A stretch of 64,000 bases of DNA, taken from assembly GCF_030731045.1 (NCBI RefSeq), contig NZ_JAVALS010000012.1:1-64000 (forward strand), given 5' to 3'. The position numbers and the translations under genes are program-made. The first letter of the stretch is position 1, and the number at the start of each line of letters is the position of its first letter. The notes beneath the pieces were generated by a model. It made no database searches and had not been told where the DNA came from. It saw only the letters and a list, made by a program, of their open reading frames with translations. This DNA is from Arthrobacter horti (GTDB lineage: Bacteria; Actinomycetota; Actinomycetes; Actinomycetales; Micrococcaceae). Positions 34,232 to 42,421 of this stretch are shown in pieces.

Positions 34232-34531
34232 GTGAACAACGACGACGGCCGGCGCACCACCCGCTTCCCCGCCCTCGGCGCATGGCGCCGTCGTGCCTCC
34301 CGGGTTCCGGGTGCGCTGCGGCGGGCGCTGGCTCCCTGGGCGCAGCGGCAGGCCCCGGAGAGGAAGCCGCACCGCAATGGGCGGGGCTTGTTCGTGGGGG
34401 CCGTGCTGGGCGGGATCCTGGGGTACTTCGCGGGACGGGCCATCGGACAGGCTGCCTGGGGCATCGTGCTGGGCGGACTCATCGGTGCCGCGGTCCTGTA
34501 CCGGCTCAATCCGGGACCGCGCCGGAAGTAG
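34232..34531 (+). CDS. Small membrane protein with glycine-zipper helices, function unknown
   Basis: A 99-residue protein: a very basic N-terminal half (many Arg/Ala-Trp), then two helices rich in Gly spacing (FVGAVLGGILGYFAGRAIGQ and AAWGIVLGGLIGAAVLY) and a short basic end. Leaderless GTG start: TAGGCT (34220-34225) is 6 nt upstream. It lies 23 nt after the exporter gene but appears to have its own promoter. No recognised family. Confidence 0.6.
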   Translation: MNNDDGRRTTRFPALGAWRRRASRVPGALRRALAPWAQRQAPERKPHRNGRGLFVGAVLGGILGYFAGRAIGQAAWGIVLGGLIGAAVLYRLNPGPRRK

Positions 34532-34553
34532 GCTTCACGACTCTCGGGCAGAG

Positions 34554-34595
34554 AAAAACCCCTGGTCAGCGGATTCTCATCCACCGACCAGGGGT
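34554..34595 (-). terminator. Rho-independent terminator of tRNA-Asn copy 1
   Basis: Stem ACCCCTGGTC/GACCAGGGGT closing a ~20-nt interior, followed on the minus strand by TTTTT. The same stem and U-tract recur behind the second tRNA-Asn (47364-47405). Confidence 0.85.
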
Positions 34596-34602
34596 CCGGT
34601 TG

Positions 34603-34675
34603 CTCCTCCTGCTGGACTTGAACCAGCAACCCTTCGATTAACAGTCGAATGCTCTGCCAATTGAGCTAAGGAGGA
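34603..34675 (-). tRNA. tRNA-Asn (anticodon GTT), copy 1
   Basis: Cloverleaf on the minus strand: acceptor TCCTCCT/AGGAGGA, D arm GCTC/GAGC, anticodon loop CTGTTAA, T arm TGCTGG-TTCAAGT-CCAGCA, discriminator G. CCA is not encoded. Identical to the copy at 47413-47485. Confidence 0.95.
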
Positions 34676-34728
34676 TCGAAGCGAGTAAGACGTTATCAGA
34701 CCTCCCGGCAGATGCGAAATCGGGGTCT

Positions 34729-35694
34729 TCAGGACTTCTTCTTGCCGGGACGAACACTCCAGAAGAGGAAGACCAGCGCCAGAGCGGAACCCCAGCCCAC
34801 GAAGGATGCCATCAGGACCTCCACGGCACCCAGCCCGGGCCGGGCCGACGGGTGCCAGTAGGCAAGAGCCAGCATGGCGGCGATCCCCAGCGCGAGAAAG
34901 CCGAGCACCAGGATCCACGTGACGGCGGGTGTGGTCCAGGTCTTCCGGAGGATGCCGTAACTGACCTTCTGCGCCACGTTCTGGTGGGACGGCGAGCCGT
35001 CCAGAATCCGCGAGGAACTGCCGACGGCCAGAATCCAGAGGGGCAGGCACAACAGGCCCATCAGCGCATCCGCGCCTCCCATCCCCGGCGATGAACCCCA
35101 GAACGCCAGCAGGGCCGCGCAGATCACCCCGCCCCAGGCCAGGAATCCCAGTGCCAGGTACGGTCCCTGGAGCGCCACCGGCCACTTCCGCAGGGACGGG
35201 CGCAGGCTCTCCCGGTAGTCCGCAGCGGACAGGGCCATATCCGATTCGGCTTCCTCCCGGCTCCGGGATCGGAGAAAGCCGCTGGTGTCCGGTTCCAGGG
35301 TCGGCATGCCGCCCGCCACCCTTGCCGAATCGGCGATGAGCTTGTCGCGGCGCTGACGGTAGTCCTCCAACGCGGCCTGGTACTCGGGAGAGCCCGGGGT
35401 CAGCCCCCTGAAATCCACGAACGGCTTCTCGGCTGCGACCGGCTCCAGCTTGCCCCAGCCCAGACGGTACAGCCACACGATCACCGCCGCGAAGAGGGCG
35501 ATGCCGATCAGCCTCCCCATCCCGGAGAACACGTTGACCGAGCCATCGGCCAGACCGCTCACCACGGTGATCACCACCCCGGCCAGGGACGGGACTCCGA
35601 TCACCGTGAGGATGATGGCCACGGACAGCGCGATGCCGTTGCGGCGCCGCTTGAACCGGGGTTTGGCCTGTGGAGAAGTTCGTTCCGGCACCAC
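34729..35694 (-). CDS. Hypothetical polytopic membrane protein
   Basis: A 321-residue protein not recognised. Two N-terminal helices (about 20-75), a soluble middle (FVDFRGLTPGSPEYQAALEDYRQRRDKLIADSARV, then an acidic/Arg stretch), and about four more helices ending in a basic GKKKS tail. The hydrophilic insert resembles a DUF-type cytosolic domain. It stands alone between tRNA-Asn and narK. Confidence 0.65.
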   Translation of the reverse strand: MVPERTSPQAKPRFKRRRNGIALSVAIILTVIGVPSLAGVVITVVSGLADGSVNVFSGMGRLIGIALFAAVIVWLYRLGWGKLEPVAAEKPFVDFRGLTPGSPEYQAALEDYRQRRDKLIADSARVAGGMPTLEPDTSGFLRSRSREEAESDMALSAADYRESLRPSLRKWPVALQGPYLALGFLAWGGVICAALLAFWGSSPGMGGADALMGLLCLPLWILAVGSSSRILDGSPSHQNVAQKVSYGILRKTWTTPAVTWILVLGFLALGIAAMLALAYWHPSARPGLGAVEVLMASFVGWGSALALVFLFWSVRPGKKKS

Positions 35695-35885
35695 GGCGTT
35701 CCTTTCACTTGCGATCGCCCCCCCTGGCTGCTGTCGGTCCCATCATGCACCACGCGCGGACCAGGGCGGCGACGTGGCCGCCGTTCCCCGCGCGCGCCGC
35801 CACCTCCCGTGTCCGGCATGTTGCCGGCGCGTGTCCCCGTGTTTCCTTCTCCTCACGGCCGCCACGTACGCCGGATGAGGTGATC

Positions 35886-35939
35886 GTTACCGGCCTGTCA
35901 CGGCCCGCACGGCCCGCGGAAACACCCGGCTCTTAGCGT
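35886..35939 (+). promoter_or_regulatory. narK promoter with GlnR-like box
   Basis: Half-sites at 11-bp steps: GTTAC (35886-35890), GTCAC (35897-35901), a degenerate position (35908), GAAAC (35919-35923). The consensus GlnR box is gTnAC-n6-GaAAC repeated. Exactly 10 nt after GAAAC comes the -10 box TAGCGT (35934-35939), the same spacing as at nirB. Confidence 0.6.
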
Positions 35940-35976
35940 GGAAGGCAGACCCGGAACCGACCCTCTGGAGGCCGCC

Positions 35977-37392
35977 GTGAACACCCCCGTAGACAGTCCT
36001 GTGACCTTCCTGGAAACGCACCGACCCGCCACGTCCGAGTTGCGTTTCCGCGCCGGCCGCTGGATCGACGGCTGGAATCCCGAGGACCCCACCCAATGGG
36101 CCCACGACGGCGGGCGCATCGCCCGGCGGAATCTGCGCTGGTCCATCTTCGCCGAGTTCCTGGGCTTCGTGGTCTGGCAGCTCTGGACCATCGTGGTGGT
36201 CCAGCTCCCGGCAGCCGGCTTCCATCTGGACACCGGCCGGCTCTTCTGGCTCATTTCGATGCCGAGCCTGGTGGGCGCCACGCTCCGCATCCCGTACACC
36301 TTCATGGTGCCCCGCTTCGGCGGCAGGAACTGGACAGTCGTCTCCGCCCTTCTGCTCCTGCTCCCGGCACTCGGCCTGGCCGCCGTCGTCTCCAACCCGG
36401 CCACCCCCTACGGGGTCCTGCTGCTCATGGCTGGCCTGGCCGGGCTCGGCGGCGGGAACTTCGCCAGCTCCATGGCGAACATCACCTTCTTCTACCCGGC
36501 CAGGCGCAAGGGCTGGGCGCTGGGACTGAACGCCGCGGGCGGGAATCTGGGCGCCGCCGTCGCACAGCTCGCCGTACCCGTCGCCGTGAGCGTCACCGCC
36601 GCGCTGACCGTGGGCGCGCCGTCGCTCGCCGTCGCGGGCCTGATGTGGGTGCCCCTGATCCTGCTGGCGGCCTGGGGCGCCTTCCGGCGCATGGACAACC
36701 TCTCCCACGCGAAGGGTGACGTCGCAGGAACCCTCGCCGCGCTCAAGGAGCCGCAGCTGTGGGTGCTGGCGTTCCTCTACATCGGGACGTTCGGGTCCTT
36801 CATCGGCTTCTCCGGGGTGTTCCCCAAACTGATCAAGGACCTCTTCCCCGCCTATTCGAGCTTCGCCGTCGGCGCGGCCGCCCTGTCCCTGTCCTTCCTG
36901 GGCCCGCTCGTCGGCTCCCTGACCCGCCCGTACGGCGGACGTCTGGCCGACCGCTTCGGCGGGGCCCGTATGACCACGGTCTCGTTCGCCGTCATGGCCC
37001 TCGCCACGGGCGCCGTCATCCTCACGCTGCCGCTGCGGAACTTCTGGCTCTTCCTGGCGCTTTTCCTGATCCTGTTCGCGGCGAGCGGCGTGGGGAACGG
37101 CTCCACCTACCGCATGATCCCGGCGGTCTTCGCCCACTCCAGCCGTGCGGCCAGGGCCGGAGCCTCGCCGGCCGGAACCGCCCGCCTGGCGTCCGCCGCC
37201 CTGGGCCTGGTGTCCGCGATCGGCGCGTACGGCGGATTCCTCATCCCCCAGCTGCTCGGCGCGTCGGCGAGCACCGCCGGATCCTACCTCCCCGCCTTCC
37301 TGGGCTTCGTGGCCGCCTATCTGCTCATGATGGCCGTGACCTGGGCGTGCTACCTGCGGCGCACGGGCCGCACCGTCCCGGTGGAGGTGTGA
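35977..37392 (+). CDS. narK: Nitrate/nitrite transporter, NarK family
   Basis: A 471-residue MFS carrier importing nitrate and/or exchanging nitrite. Marks: an N-terminal cytosolic RWIDGWNPEDPTQW, LFWLISMPSLVGATLRIPYTFMVPRFGGRNW (motif A with the substrate Arg), and the two nitrate signatures GLAGLGGGNFASSMANITFFYP and LFAASGVGNGSTYRMIP. The GTG start at 35977 has GGAGG 6 nt upstream. The nitrate reductase gene starts 2 nt after its stop. The box upstream suggests nitrogen-limitation control by GlnR (inference). Confidence 0.92.
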   Translation: MNTPVDSPVTFLETHRPATSELRFRAGRWIDGWNPEDPTQWAHDGGRIARRNLRWSIFAEFLGFVVWQLWTIVVVQLPAAGFHLDTGRLFWLISMPSLVGATLRIPYTFMVPRFGGRNWTVVSALLLLLPALGLAAVVSNPATPYGVLLLMAGLAGLGGGNFASSMANITFFYPARRKGWALGLNAAGGNLGAAVAQLAVPVAVSVTAALTVGAPSLAVAGLMWVPLILLAAWGAFRRMDNLSHAKGDVAGTLAALKEPQLWVLAFLYIGTFGSFIGFSGVFPKLIKDLFPAYSSFAVGAAALSLSFLGPLVGSLTRPYGGRLADRFGGARMTTVSFAVMALATGAVILTLPLRNFWLFLALFLILFAASGVGNGSTYRMIPAVFAHSSRAARAGASPAGTARLASAALGLVSAIGAYGGFLIPQLLGASASTAGSYLPAFLGFVAAYLLMMAVTWACYLRRTGRTVPVEV

Positions 37393-37394
37393 CG

Positions 37395-39521
37395 ATGACC
37401 GCCACCCACTGCCCCTACTGCGCCCTCCAGTGCGCCATGACGCTCACCCCGTCCGCGGGTGACACCCCGGTGGAGATCGCCGGGCGGGACTTCCCCACCA
37501 ACCGCGGCGGACTCTGCCGGAAAGGCTGGACCGCCGCCGAGCTGCTGAACCACCCCGAGCGGCTGAGCTCGCCTCTGATCCGCGGCGACGACGGCGCGCT
37601 GCGGCCGGCGTCCTGGGAAGAAGCTCTGGAGCGGGTCGCCTCCGGCATCCGGACCGTGCAGGACCGTCACGGGCGGGACGGCGTGGGCGTGTTCGGCAGC
37701 GGCGGCCTGAGCAATGAGAAGGCCTACCTCCTGGGGAAGTTCGCCCGTGTGGCGCTGCGGACCTCACGGATCGACTACAACGGCCGGTTCTGCATGTCCT
37801 CCGCGGCGGCCGCCGGGAACCGGGCCTTCGGCCTGGACCGGGGGCTCCCGTTCCCCCTGGCCGATCTGGACACCGCGGACACCGTGCTGCTGCTCGGCTC
37901 GAACGTGGCCGAGACCATGCCACCGTTCGTTCAGCACCTGGCCGGGGCCCGTGCGGCCGGTGGCCTGATCGTGGTGGACCCCCGCCGTTCCCCCACGGCG
38001 CTCCTGACCGAGGACGGCGCCGGGACCCATCTGGCACCCGCCCCCAAGACGGACCTCATCCTCCTCCTGGGCCTGGCGCACATCTTGGTCAACAGGGGCT
38101 GGCTGGATGATTCGTACCTGGCCGCGCGGACGTCAGGTGTGGAATCCGTGATCCGTTCCGTGGCCGCCTGGTGGCCGGAACGGGTCCAGGCCGCCACCGG
38201 TGTCCCGGCGGACGTGCTGGTCCGCACGGCCCGGCGCCTGGCGGACTCCGCCCGCACCGGGTCCTGCTACATCCTGACCGGACGCGGGGTGGAGCAGCAC
38301 AGCGACGGCACGGACACGGCCACCGCAGCCATCAACCTGGCGCTCCTCCTGGGCCTGCCGGGCTCCGCGCGCGGCGGATACGGAACTCTGACCGGGCAGG
38401 GCAACGGCCAGGGCGGCCGCGAACACGGGCAGAAATCAGATCAGCTCCCCGGCTATCGCAAGATCACCGACCCCGCGGCGCGCGCCCATCTCGCCACGGT
38501 ATGGGGTGTCCGGGAAGAGGAGATCCCCGGTCCCGGCGTGCCCGCCGTGGAACTCCTGAGCACCCTCGGGCTGCCCGGCGGCGTCCACGCCCTCCTGGTG
38601 CACGGCGCCAACCCGGCCGTCTCCGCCCCCGACGCCGCGGCTGTCCGGGAAGGTCTGGACCGTCTGGACCTCCTGGTGGTCTGCGACTTCTTCCCATCCG
38701 AGACCGCCCGGCAGGCCGATGTGGTGCTCCCCGTCCTCCAGTGGGCCGAAGAGGAGGGCACCATGACGAACCTGGAAGGCAGAGTCCTGCGCCGCCGTCG
38801 TGCGCTGCGGCCGCCGGAGGGGGCACGGTCCGAGCTCTGGGTGCTCCACCGGCTGGCCGCCCTCCTCGGAGTGCCGGGCGGCTTCCCCACGGAACCGCGA
38901 GAGGCGTTCGAGGAACTCCGCCGCGCCTCCGCCGGCGGCCTGGCCGACTACTCCGGGATCAGTTATGAGCTGCTGGATTCCGGGGCCGAGGTCCACTGGC
39001 CGTACCCGGCCGGTGGCGGCGGCACCCCACGGCTCTTCCGCGAACGCTTCGCCCACCCGGACGGACGGGCCAGGCTGGTGGCGGTCCGGCCCGCCGTCAT
39101 CCCGGACGGCGCCGCGGCTCTGGGCCGGGACGAGTTCCATCTGGCCACCGGACGGCTGCTGGAGCACTATCAGTCCGGCGCCCAAACCCGCCGGGTCACG
39201 GCCCTCCTGGAGGCGCAGCCGGAGCCGCGCCTCCAGATCCACCCGGCATCCGCCGCACGTCTCGGCATCATGGACGGTGCTCCGGTGCGTGTCCGCCGGA
39301 GCGGGACCGGCCCCTTCGCGCCGCGGCTCCTGTGCCGGGCGGAGGTGACCACCTTCATCCGGCTGGACACGGTCTTCGCACCGTTCCACTTCGCGGACGG
39401 CGCCTCCGCCAATCAGGTGACGGAGGCCGTCACGGATCCGGTCTCCGGGATGCCGGAGTTCAAGACCACGCGCGTCCGCATCGAACCGGTGGCGGCATCG
39501 AGCGAAGGAGTCACCGGATGA
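37395..39521 (+). CDS. nasC: Assimilatory nitrate reductase, molybdopterin catalytic subunit
   Basis: Cytoplasmic enzyme reducing nitrate to nitrite with bis-MGD molybdenum and one [4Fe-4S] cluster. The 708-residue protein begins with the cluster motif Cys6-x2-Cys9-x3-Cys13...Cys41 (THCPYCALQC, LCRKGW). It continues with the molybdopterin domains (YNGRFCMSSAAAAGNRAFG, LLLGSNVAETMPP, LTGQGNGQGGREHGQKSDQLPGY) and ends in the dinucleotide-binding domain (HLATGRLLEHYQSGAQTRR). It has no Tat signal and lacks the C-terminal [2Fe-2S] BFD domain of Klebsiella NasA; the next gene carries that domain. GGAGG lies 7 nt before the ATG, and the stop overlaps the next ATG by 4 nt. Confidence 0.92.
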   Translation: MTATHCPYCALQCAMTLTPSAGDTPVEIAGRDFPTNRGGLCRKGWTAAELLNHPERLSSPLIRGDDGALRPASWEEALERVASGIRTVQDRHGRDGVGVFGSGGLSNEKAYLLGKFARVALRTSRIDYNGRFCMSSAAAAGNRAFGLDRGLPFPLADLDTADTVLLLGSNVAETMPPFVQHLAGARAAGGLIVVDPRRSPTALLTEDGAGTHLAPAPKTDLILLLGLAHILVNRGWLDDSYLAARTSGVESVIRSVAAWWPERVQAATGVPADVLVRTARRLADSARTGSCYILTGRGVEQHSDGTDTATAAINLALLLGLPGSARGGYGTLTGQGNGQGGREHGQKSDQLPGYRKITDPAARAHLATVWGVREEEIPGPGVPAVELLSTLGLPGGVHALLVHGANPAVSAPDAAAVREGLDRLDLLVVCDFFPSETARQADVVLPVLQWAEEEGTMTNLEGRVLRRRRALRPPEGARSELWVLHRLAALLGVPGGFPTEPREAFEELRRASAGGLADYSGISYELLDSGAEVHWPYPAGGGGTPRLFRERFAHPDGRARLVAVRPAVIPDGAAALGRDEFHLATGRLLEHYQSGAQTRRVTALLEAQPEPRLQIHPASAARLGIMDGAPVRVRRSGTGPFAPRLLCRAEVTTFIRLDTVFAPFHFADGASANQVTEAVTDPVSGMPEFKTTRVRIEPVAASSEGVTG

Positions 39522-41053
39522 ACACCCCGGAACGGATCGTCGTGCTGGGCTACGGCCCCGTCGCCGCACGGTTCCTGGACGCGATGCGCCCGCTGGCCGC
39601 CGCGGGCCTGGTGGAGGTCACCGTGCTCGGTGAGGAGAAGGATGCCGCTTACAACCGCGTGCTCGTCGCCGATCTCGGAGTGGGCCGCGCATCCCGCGGG
39701 TCGCTGGACCTGTCCGATCCCGACGAACTCGCCGCGGACGGGATCCGGGTGCTGCTCGGCGTCCGCGCACAACGCGTGGACCGGAGCCGGCGCCTGGTCC
39801 ACGCGGCTGATGGCTCGCGGCTCCCCTACGACCGGCTCGTCCTCGCCACGGGAGCCCGCGCCACGGTCCCCAACCTCACGGGCCTCAATCCGGACCCCTT
39901 GCACCCTGTCCTCCCGGAGGGCGTCACCGCACTCCGGGACCTCGCCGACGCCGCCCGGCTGCGCGCCGCCGTCGACGGCCGCAAGCGGGTGGTGGTGCTG
40001 GGAGGCGGTGTCCTCGGCCTGGAAGTGGCGCTCGCCGCCGCCGAGGAAGGCGCTCACGTCACCGTGGTCCACCATGGCGACCGTCCGATGGGCCGCCAGC
40101 TCGACGCCGGCTCCGGCGCCACGCTCTCCGCCGCCCTCCGGCGGCAGGGTCTGCAGCTCGTCCCCGGCGCCCGCGCCACGGGTCTCACGACGGCCGACGA
40201 CGGCGCGTTCCGGGCACTGGCACTCGCGGACGGCACGCTCGTGGAGGGTGAGCTGCTGGTGCTCGCATGTGGGGCACGGCCCCGCACGGAACTGGCCGAG
40301 GGGGCGGGCCTGGCGGTCGGCCGGGGCGTCCTGGTGGATCATTCCCTCCGCGCGCTGCACACCGGGCACGTGTTCGCGATCGGCGACTGCGCCGAGGTCC
40401 GCTGTCCCGACCCTTCCTGTGCCGTGTGCCAGGCGTCCGCCGGACCGAGCGGGCTCATCGCCCCCGGCTGGCGCCAGGCGGACAGGCTGGCGGCGTCGTT
40501 CACGGCACGGCTCCTGGGCACCGTGGCACCTGCGCCCCTGCCGGAGGAGAAGCCCGGTGTCATCCTGCTCAAGGCCACGGGCGTGAACCTCGCCGCTGCG
40601 GGGGACCTCCAGGCGGATCCCTGGGACGCCATGGACCCCGGCGCGCCGCTTGAGGTGTCCCTGTGGGCGGACCCCGCCCAGGGCCGCTACGTGAAGATGT
40701 GCACGCGGGACGGGGCACTGGCCGGATTCGTCGCCCTGGGGATGTCCCGTGCGGCGGCGGAGCTGACCCTGTTGTTCGGAAGCGGCGGGGAGCTGCCCGC
40801 AGACCGTTCCGTGCTGCTGCGGCTGGACGGTCCGGACGGATCCCTGGGCCGGCCGGGCACCTCCGCCGGCCCGGAGTCGGTGCTGTGCCGGTGCGCGGGC
40901 GTCAGCCGTGGCTCCGTGCAGGCCGCCGTGACCGCGGGATGCGGCACCGTGGAGGACGTGGCCCGGGCCACGAAGGCCGGGACCGGCTGCGGTGGCTGCA
41001 AGGACTCCGTGCGGGAGCTGATCGAGGAGTATTTCGCCCCGACGGCGGTCTGA
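39518..41053 (+). CDS. nasB: FAD/NAD(P)-dependent electron-transfer subunit of nitrate reductase with BFD [2Fe-2S] domain
   Basis: A 511-residue flavoprotein that should pass electrons from NAD(P)H to the catalytic subunit. It has FAD and NAD Rossmann motifs (VVLGYGPVAARFLDA near the start; VVVLGGGVLGLEVALAAAEEG near residue 155), the GHVFAIGDCAEV FAD motif, and a C-terminal BFD-type domain with four Cys (VLCRCAGVSRG ... AGTGCGGCKDSV). Domain order matches the N-terminal half of NirB. ATGA overlap with nasC. Gene naming follows the Bacillus/Klebsiella usage and is by role. Confidence 0.87.
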   Translation: MNTPERIVVLGYGPVAARFLDAMRPLAAAGLVEVTVLGEEKDAAYNRVLVADLGVGRASRGSLDLSDPDELAADGIRVLLGVRAQRVDRSRRLVHAADGSRLPYDRLVLATGARATVPNLTGLNPDPLHPVLPEGVTALRDLADAARLRAAVDGRKRVVVLGGGVLGLEVALAAAEEGAHVTVVHHGDRPMGRQLDAGSGATLSAALRRQGLQLVPGARATGLTTADDGAFRALALADGTLVEGELLVLACGARPRTELAEGAGLAVGRGVLVDHSLRALHTGHVFAIGDCAEVRCPDPSCAVCQASAGPSGLIAPGWRQADRLAASFTARLLGTVAPAPLPEEKPGVILLKATGVNLAAAGDLQADPWDAMDPGAPLEVSLWADPAQGRYVKMCTRDGALAGFVALGMSRAAAELTLLFGSGGELPADRSVLLRLDGPDGSLGRPGTSAGPESVLCRCAGVSRGSVQAAVTAGCGTVEDVARATKAGTGCGGCKDSVRELIEEYFAPTAV

Positions 41054-41083
41054 GGAGCTGCGGCGTGAGGACGCCGGGCTCCG

Positions 41084-41767
41084 TCAGTCGAACCCAGCCC
41101 AGCCCTGCATGAACAGTCCCCGCTGGGGAAGCCAGAAATCCCCCAGCCGGTCCTGGACCGCCAGACGGGCCGGGGTGCCCAGGTCCTGCCCGCGCAGGCT
41201 CGCCCGGGAATCCCTGATGACCCACACCCGGCGCGGGCCCATCGTGTACTGGTTCCCGTTGGGAGTCTTGCCGGACAGGCTCATGCGCCCTGCGGCGAAC
41301 AGGCTCCCGGCCATGACGCCCATGACCCGGGAGAACAGGGACCCCCGCCACCAGCCCGCCGGGATGACCGGGCACACGGCGGACATCAGGGCGCTCACGG
41401 CCGAGGTGCCGAGGTCGAGTTCCCAGCTCAGATCCCACGGTGCGGCCACGCTCACCACCAGCACGGACGGCGAGTGCCAGTGGAGCCGGATTTCCGTCTG
41501 CTCCGCCGCCCGGAGCGCGGAACTGAAGTAGCGGGGGCACGCCAGGTCACCGGGGACGGTGGTGAGGATGGTCCATTGGCCGTCCGGCTCGCGCATCCAG
41601 AGGGAGTCGTAACCGGCACCGAGCGTGGAGGCCGGGAAGTGGCGCAACGCCAGGAGATACCCGGAGGAGAAGGGCAATGCCACCACTCCGTACCCGGCGA
41701 AGCGGTCGTCCTGTCCGGGAGGCAGTACGGCCACATCGGAACGCCGGGCCATGAACCGCGGTTCCAT
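41084..41767 (-). CDS. Hypothetical protein near the nitrate cluster
   Basis: A 227-residue soluble protein with no recognised family. It is rich in Trp and Arg (WTILTTVPGDLACPRYFSSAL, DLSWELDLG) and a YTMGPRRVWVIRDSRASLRGQDLG segment suggests a beta-rich lipocalin-like or DUF fold. The gene converges with nasB (30-nt gap) and is followed upstream by the nirD terminator. Any link with nitrogen metabolism is positional only. Confidence 0.65.
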   Translation of the reverse strand: MEPRFMARRSDVAVLPPGQDDRFAGYGVVALPFSSGYLLALRHFPASTLGAGYDSLWMREPDGQWTILTTVPGDLACPRYFSSALRAAEQTEIRLHWHSPSVLVVSVAAPWDLSWELDLGTSAVSALMSAVCPVIPAGWWRGSLFSRVMGVMAGSLFAAGRMSLSGKTPNGNQYTMGPRRVWVIRDSRASLRGQDLGTPARLAVQDRLGDFWLPQRGLFMQGWAGFD

Positions 41768-41792
41768 GTCTGGATTTTACTCCGTGGGAACG

Positions 41793-41824
41793 CCGGAAGA
41801 CCCGGCCGGAGCCGGGTCTTCCGG
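41793..41824 (-). terminator. Terminator of nirD
   Basis: Perfect 14-bp stem (41793-41806 with 41811-41824) with a CGGA tetraloop, 15 nt past the nirD stop codon. Confidence 0.75.
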
Positions 41825-41838
41825 GACGGAAACCGCTA

Positions 41839-42237
41839 CTAGGCGGCCACCTGGATCTCGTCACCCACCACGCGGGTGGGGAAGGCCGCCAGGGACGAGC
41901 CGGCGCCGTCCAGGCACGCGCCGTCGGACAACCGGTACACCTGCTTGTGCAGCGGAGAGGCGATGGTGGCCTGCCCGGCCCGCGAACCCACGATGCCGCG
42001 GGCCATGACGTGGGCGCCGGTGACGGGGTCCCGCTGCTCCACCGCGTACACCGCTCCGGAGGACAGGAGGAAGAGGGCCACCTGACGGCCCTCCACCAGA
42101 GCGGCCTCGCCCCAATCGGGTTCGAGGTCCTGCACCCGGCACACGGAGTGCCAGGAGGTCACGGCCGGGTCCACGGAGCCGGCCACGCCGGGGAATGACG
42201 GGATGCCGACGAGTTCTGGAATGGCTGTGCTGGTCAT
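41839..42237 (-). CDS. nirD: Nitrite reductase small subunit
   Basis: A 132-residue Rieske-fold partner of NirB. Like other NirD proteins it lacks the Rieske Cys/His ligands (there is no CxH pair; ASPLHKQVYRLSDGACLDG stands in their place) and so is structural. WHSVCRVQDLEPDWGEAALVEGRQVALF and VYAVEQRDPVTGAHVMARGIVG are typical. The gene is divergent from nirB rather than downstream of it. Its start looks leaderless: TACGGT (42244-42249, minus strand) is 6 nt before the ATG. Confidence 0.88.
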   Translation of the reverse strand: MTSTAIPELVGIPSFPGVAGSVDPAVTSWHSVCRVQDLEPDWGEAALVEGRQVALFLLSSGAVYAVEQRDPVTGAHVMARGIVGSRAGQATIASPLHKQVYRLSDGACLDGAGSSLAAFPTRVVGDEIQVAA

Positions 42238-42243
42238 ACCTCC

Positions 42244-42298
42244 ACCGTACGGAGCGGGCCGTTTCGCCCGGGTTTTTCCTGTGTCACGGGAAGGTAAA
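42244..42298 (-). promoter_or_regulatory. nirD promoter with four 11-bp-phased GlnR-like half-sites
   Basis: Minus-strand half-sites TTTAC (42294-42298), GTGAC (42283-42287), AAAAC (42272-42276) and GAAAC (42261-42265) start exactly 11 bp apart. The -10 box TACGGT (42244-42249) follows GAAAC after 11 nt. Confidence 0.6.
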
Positions 42299-42316
42299 AC
42301 CCGCCTCACCGTGCCG

Positions 42317-42392
42317 GAAACATGCCTGTGACGATCATGTCAACGCCCCGTTACACACGGGCAACTGAGGCGAAACGGCGGCTTTCTAGGCT
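42317..42392 (+). promoter_or_regulatory. nirB promoter with six 11-bp-phased GlnR-like half-sites
   Basis: GAAAC (42317), GTGAC (42328), GTCAA (42339), GTTAC (42350), GCAAC (42361) and GAAAC (42372) start exactly 11 bp apart. The last is followed after 10 nt by the -10 box TAGGCT (42387-42392). GTTAC-n6-GCAAC matches the GlnR a-b pair at nine of ten positions. Confidence 0.65.
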
Positions 42393-42421
42393 GGATTCAC
42401 CCCCATCAGAGAGGAACGGAC

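Noticed and set aside
36759..37394. 5' extension of the nitrate reductase frame by 212 codons
   Set aside because: It overlaps narK in another frame and has shadow composition. The [4Fe-4S] motif near the N-terminus and GGAGG fix the start at 37395. The same reasoning rejects 44934-46115 before the HemD fusion and 44890-45075 before the methyltransferase.
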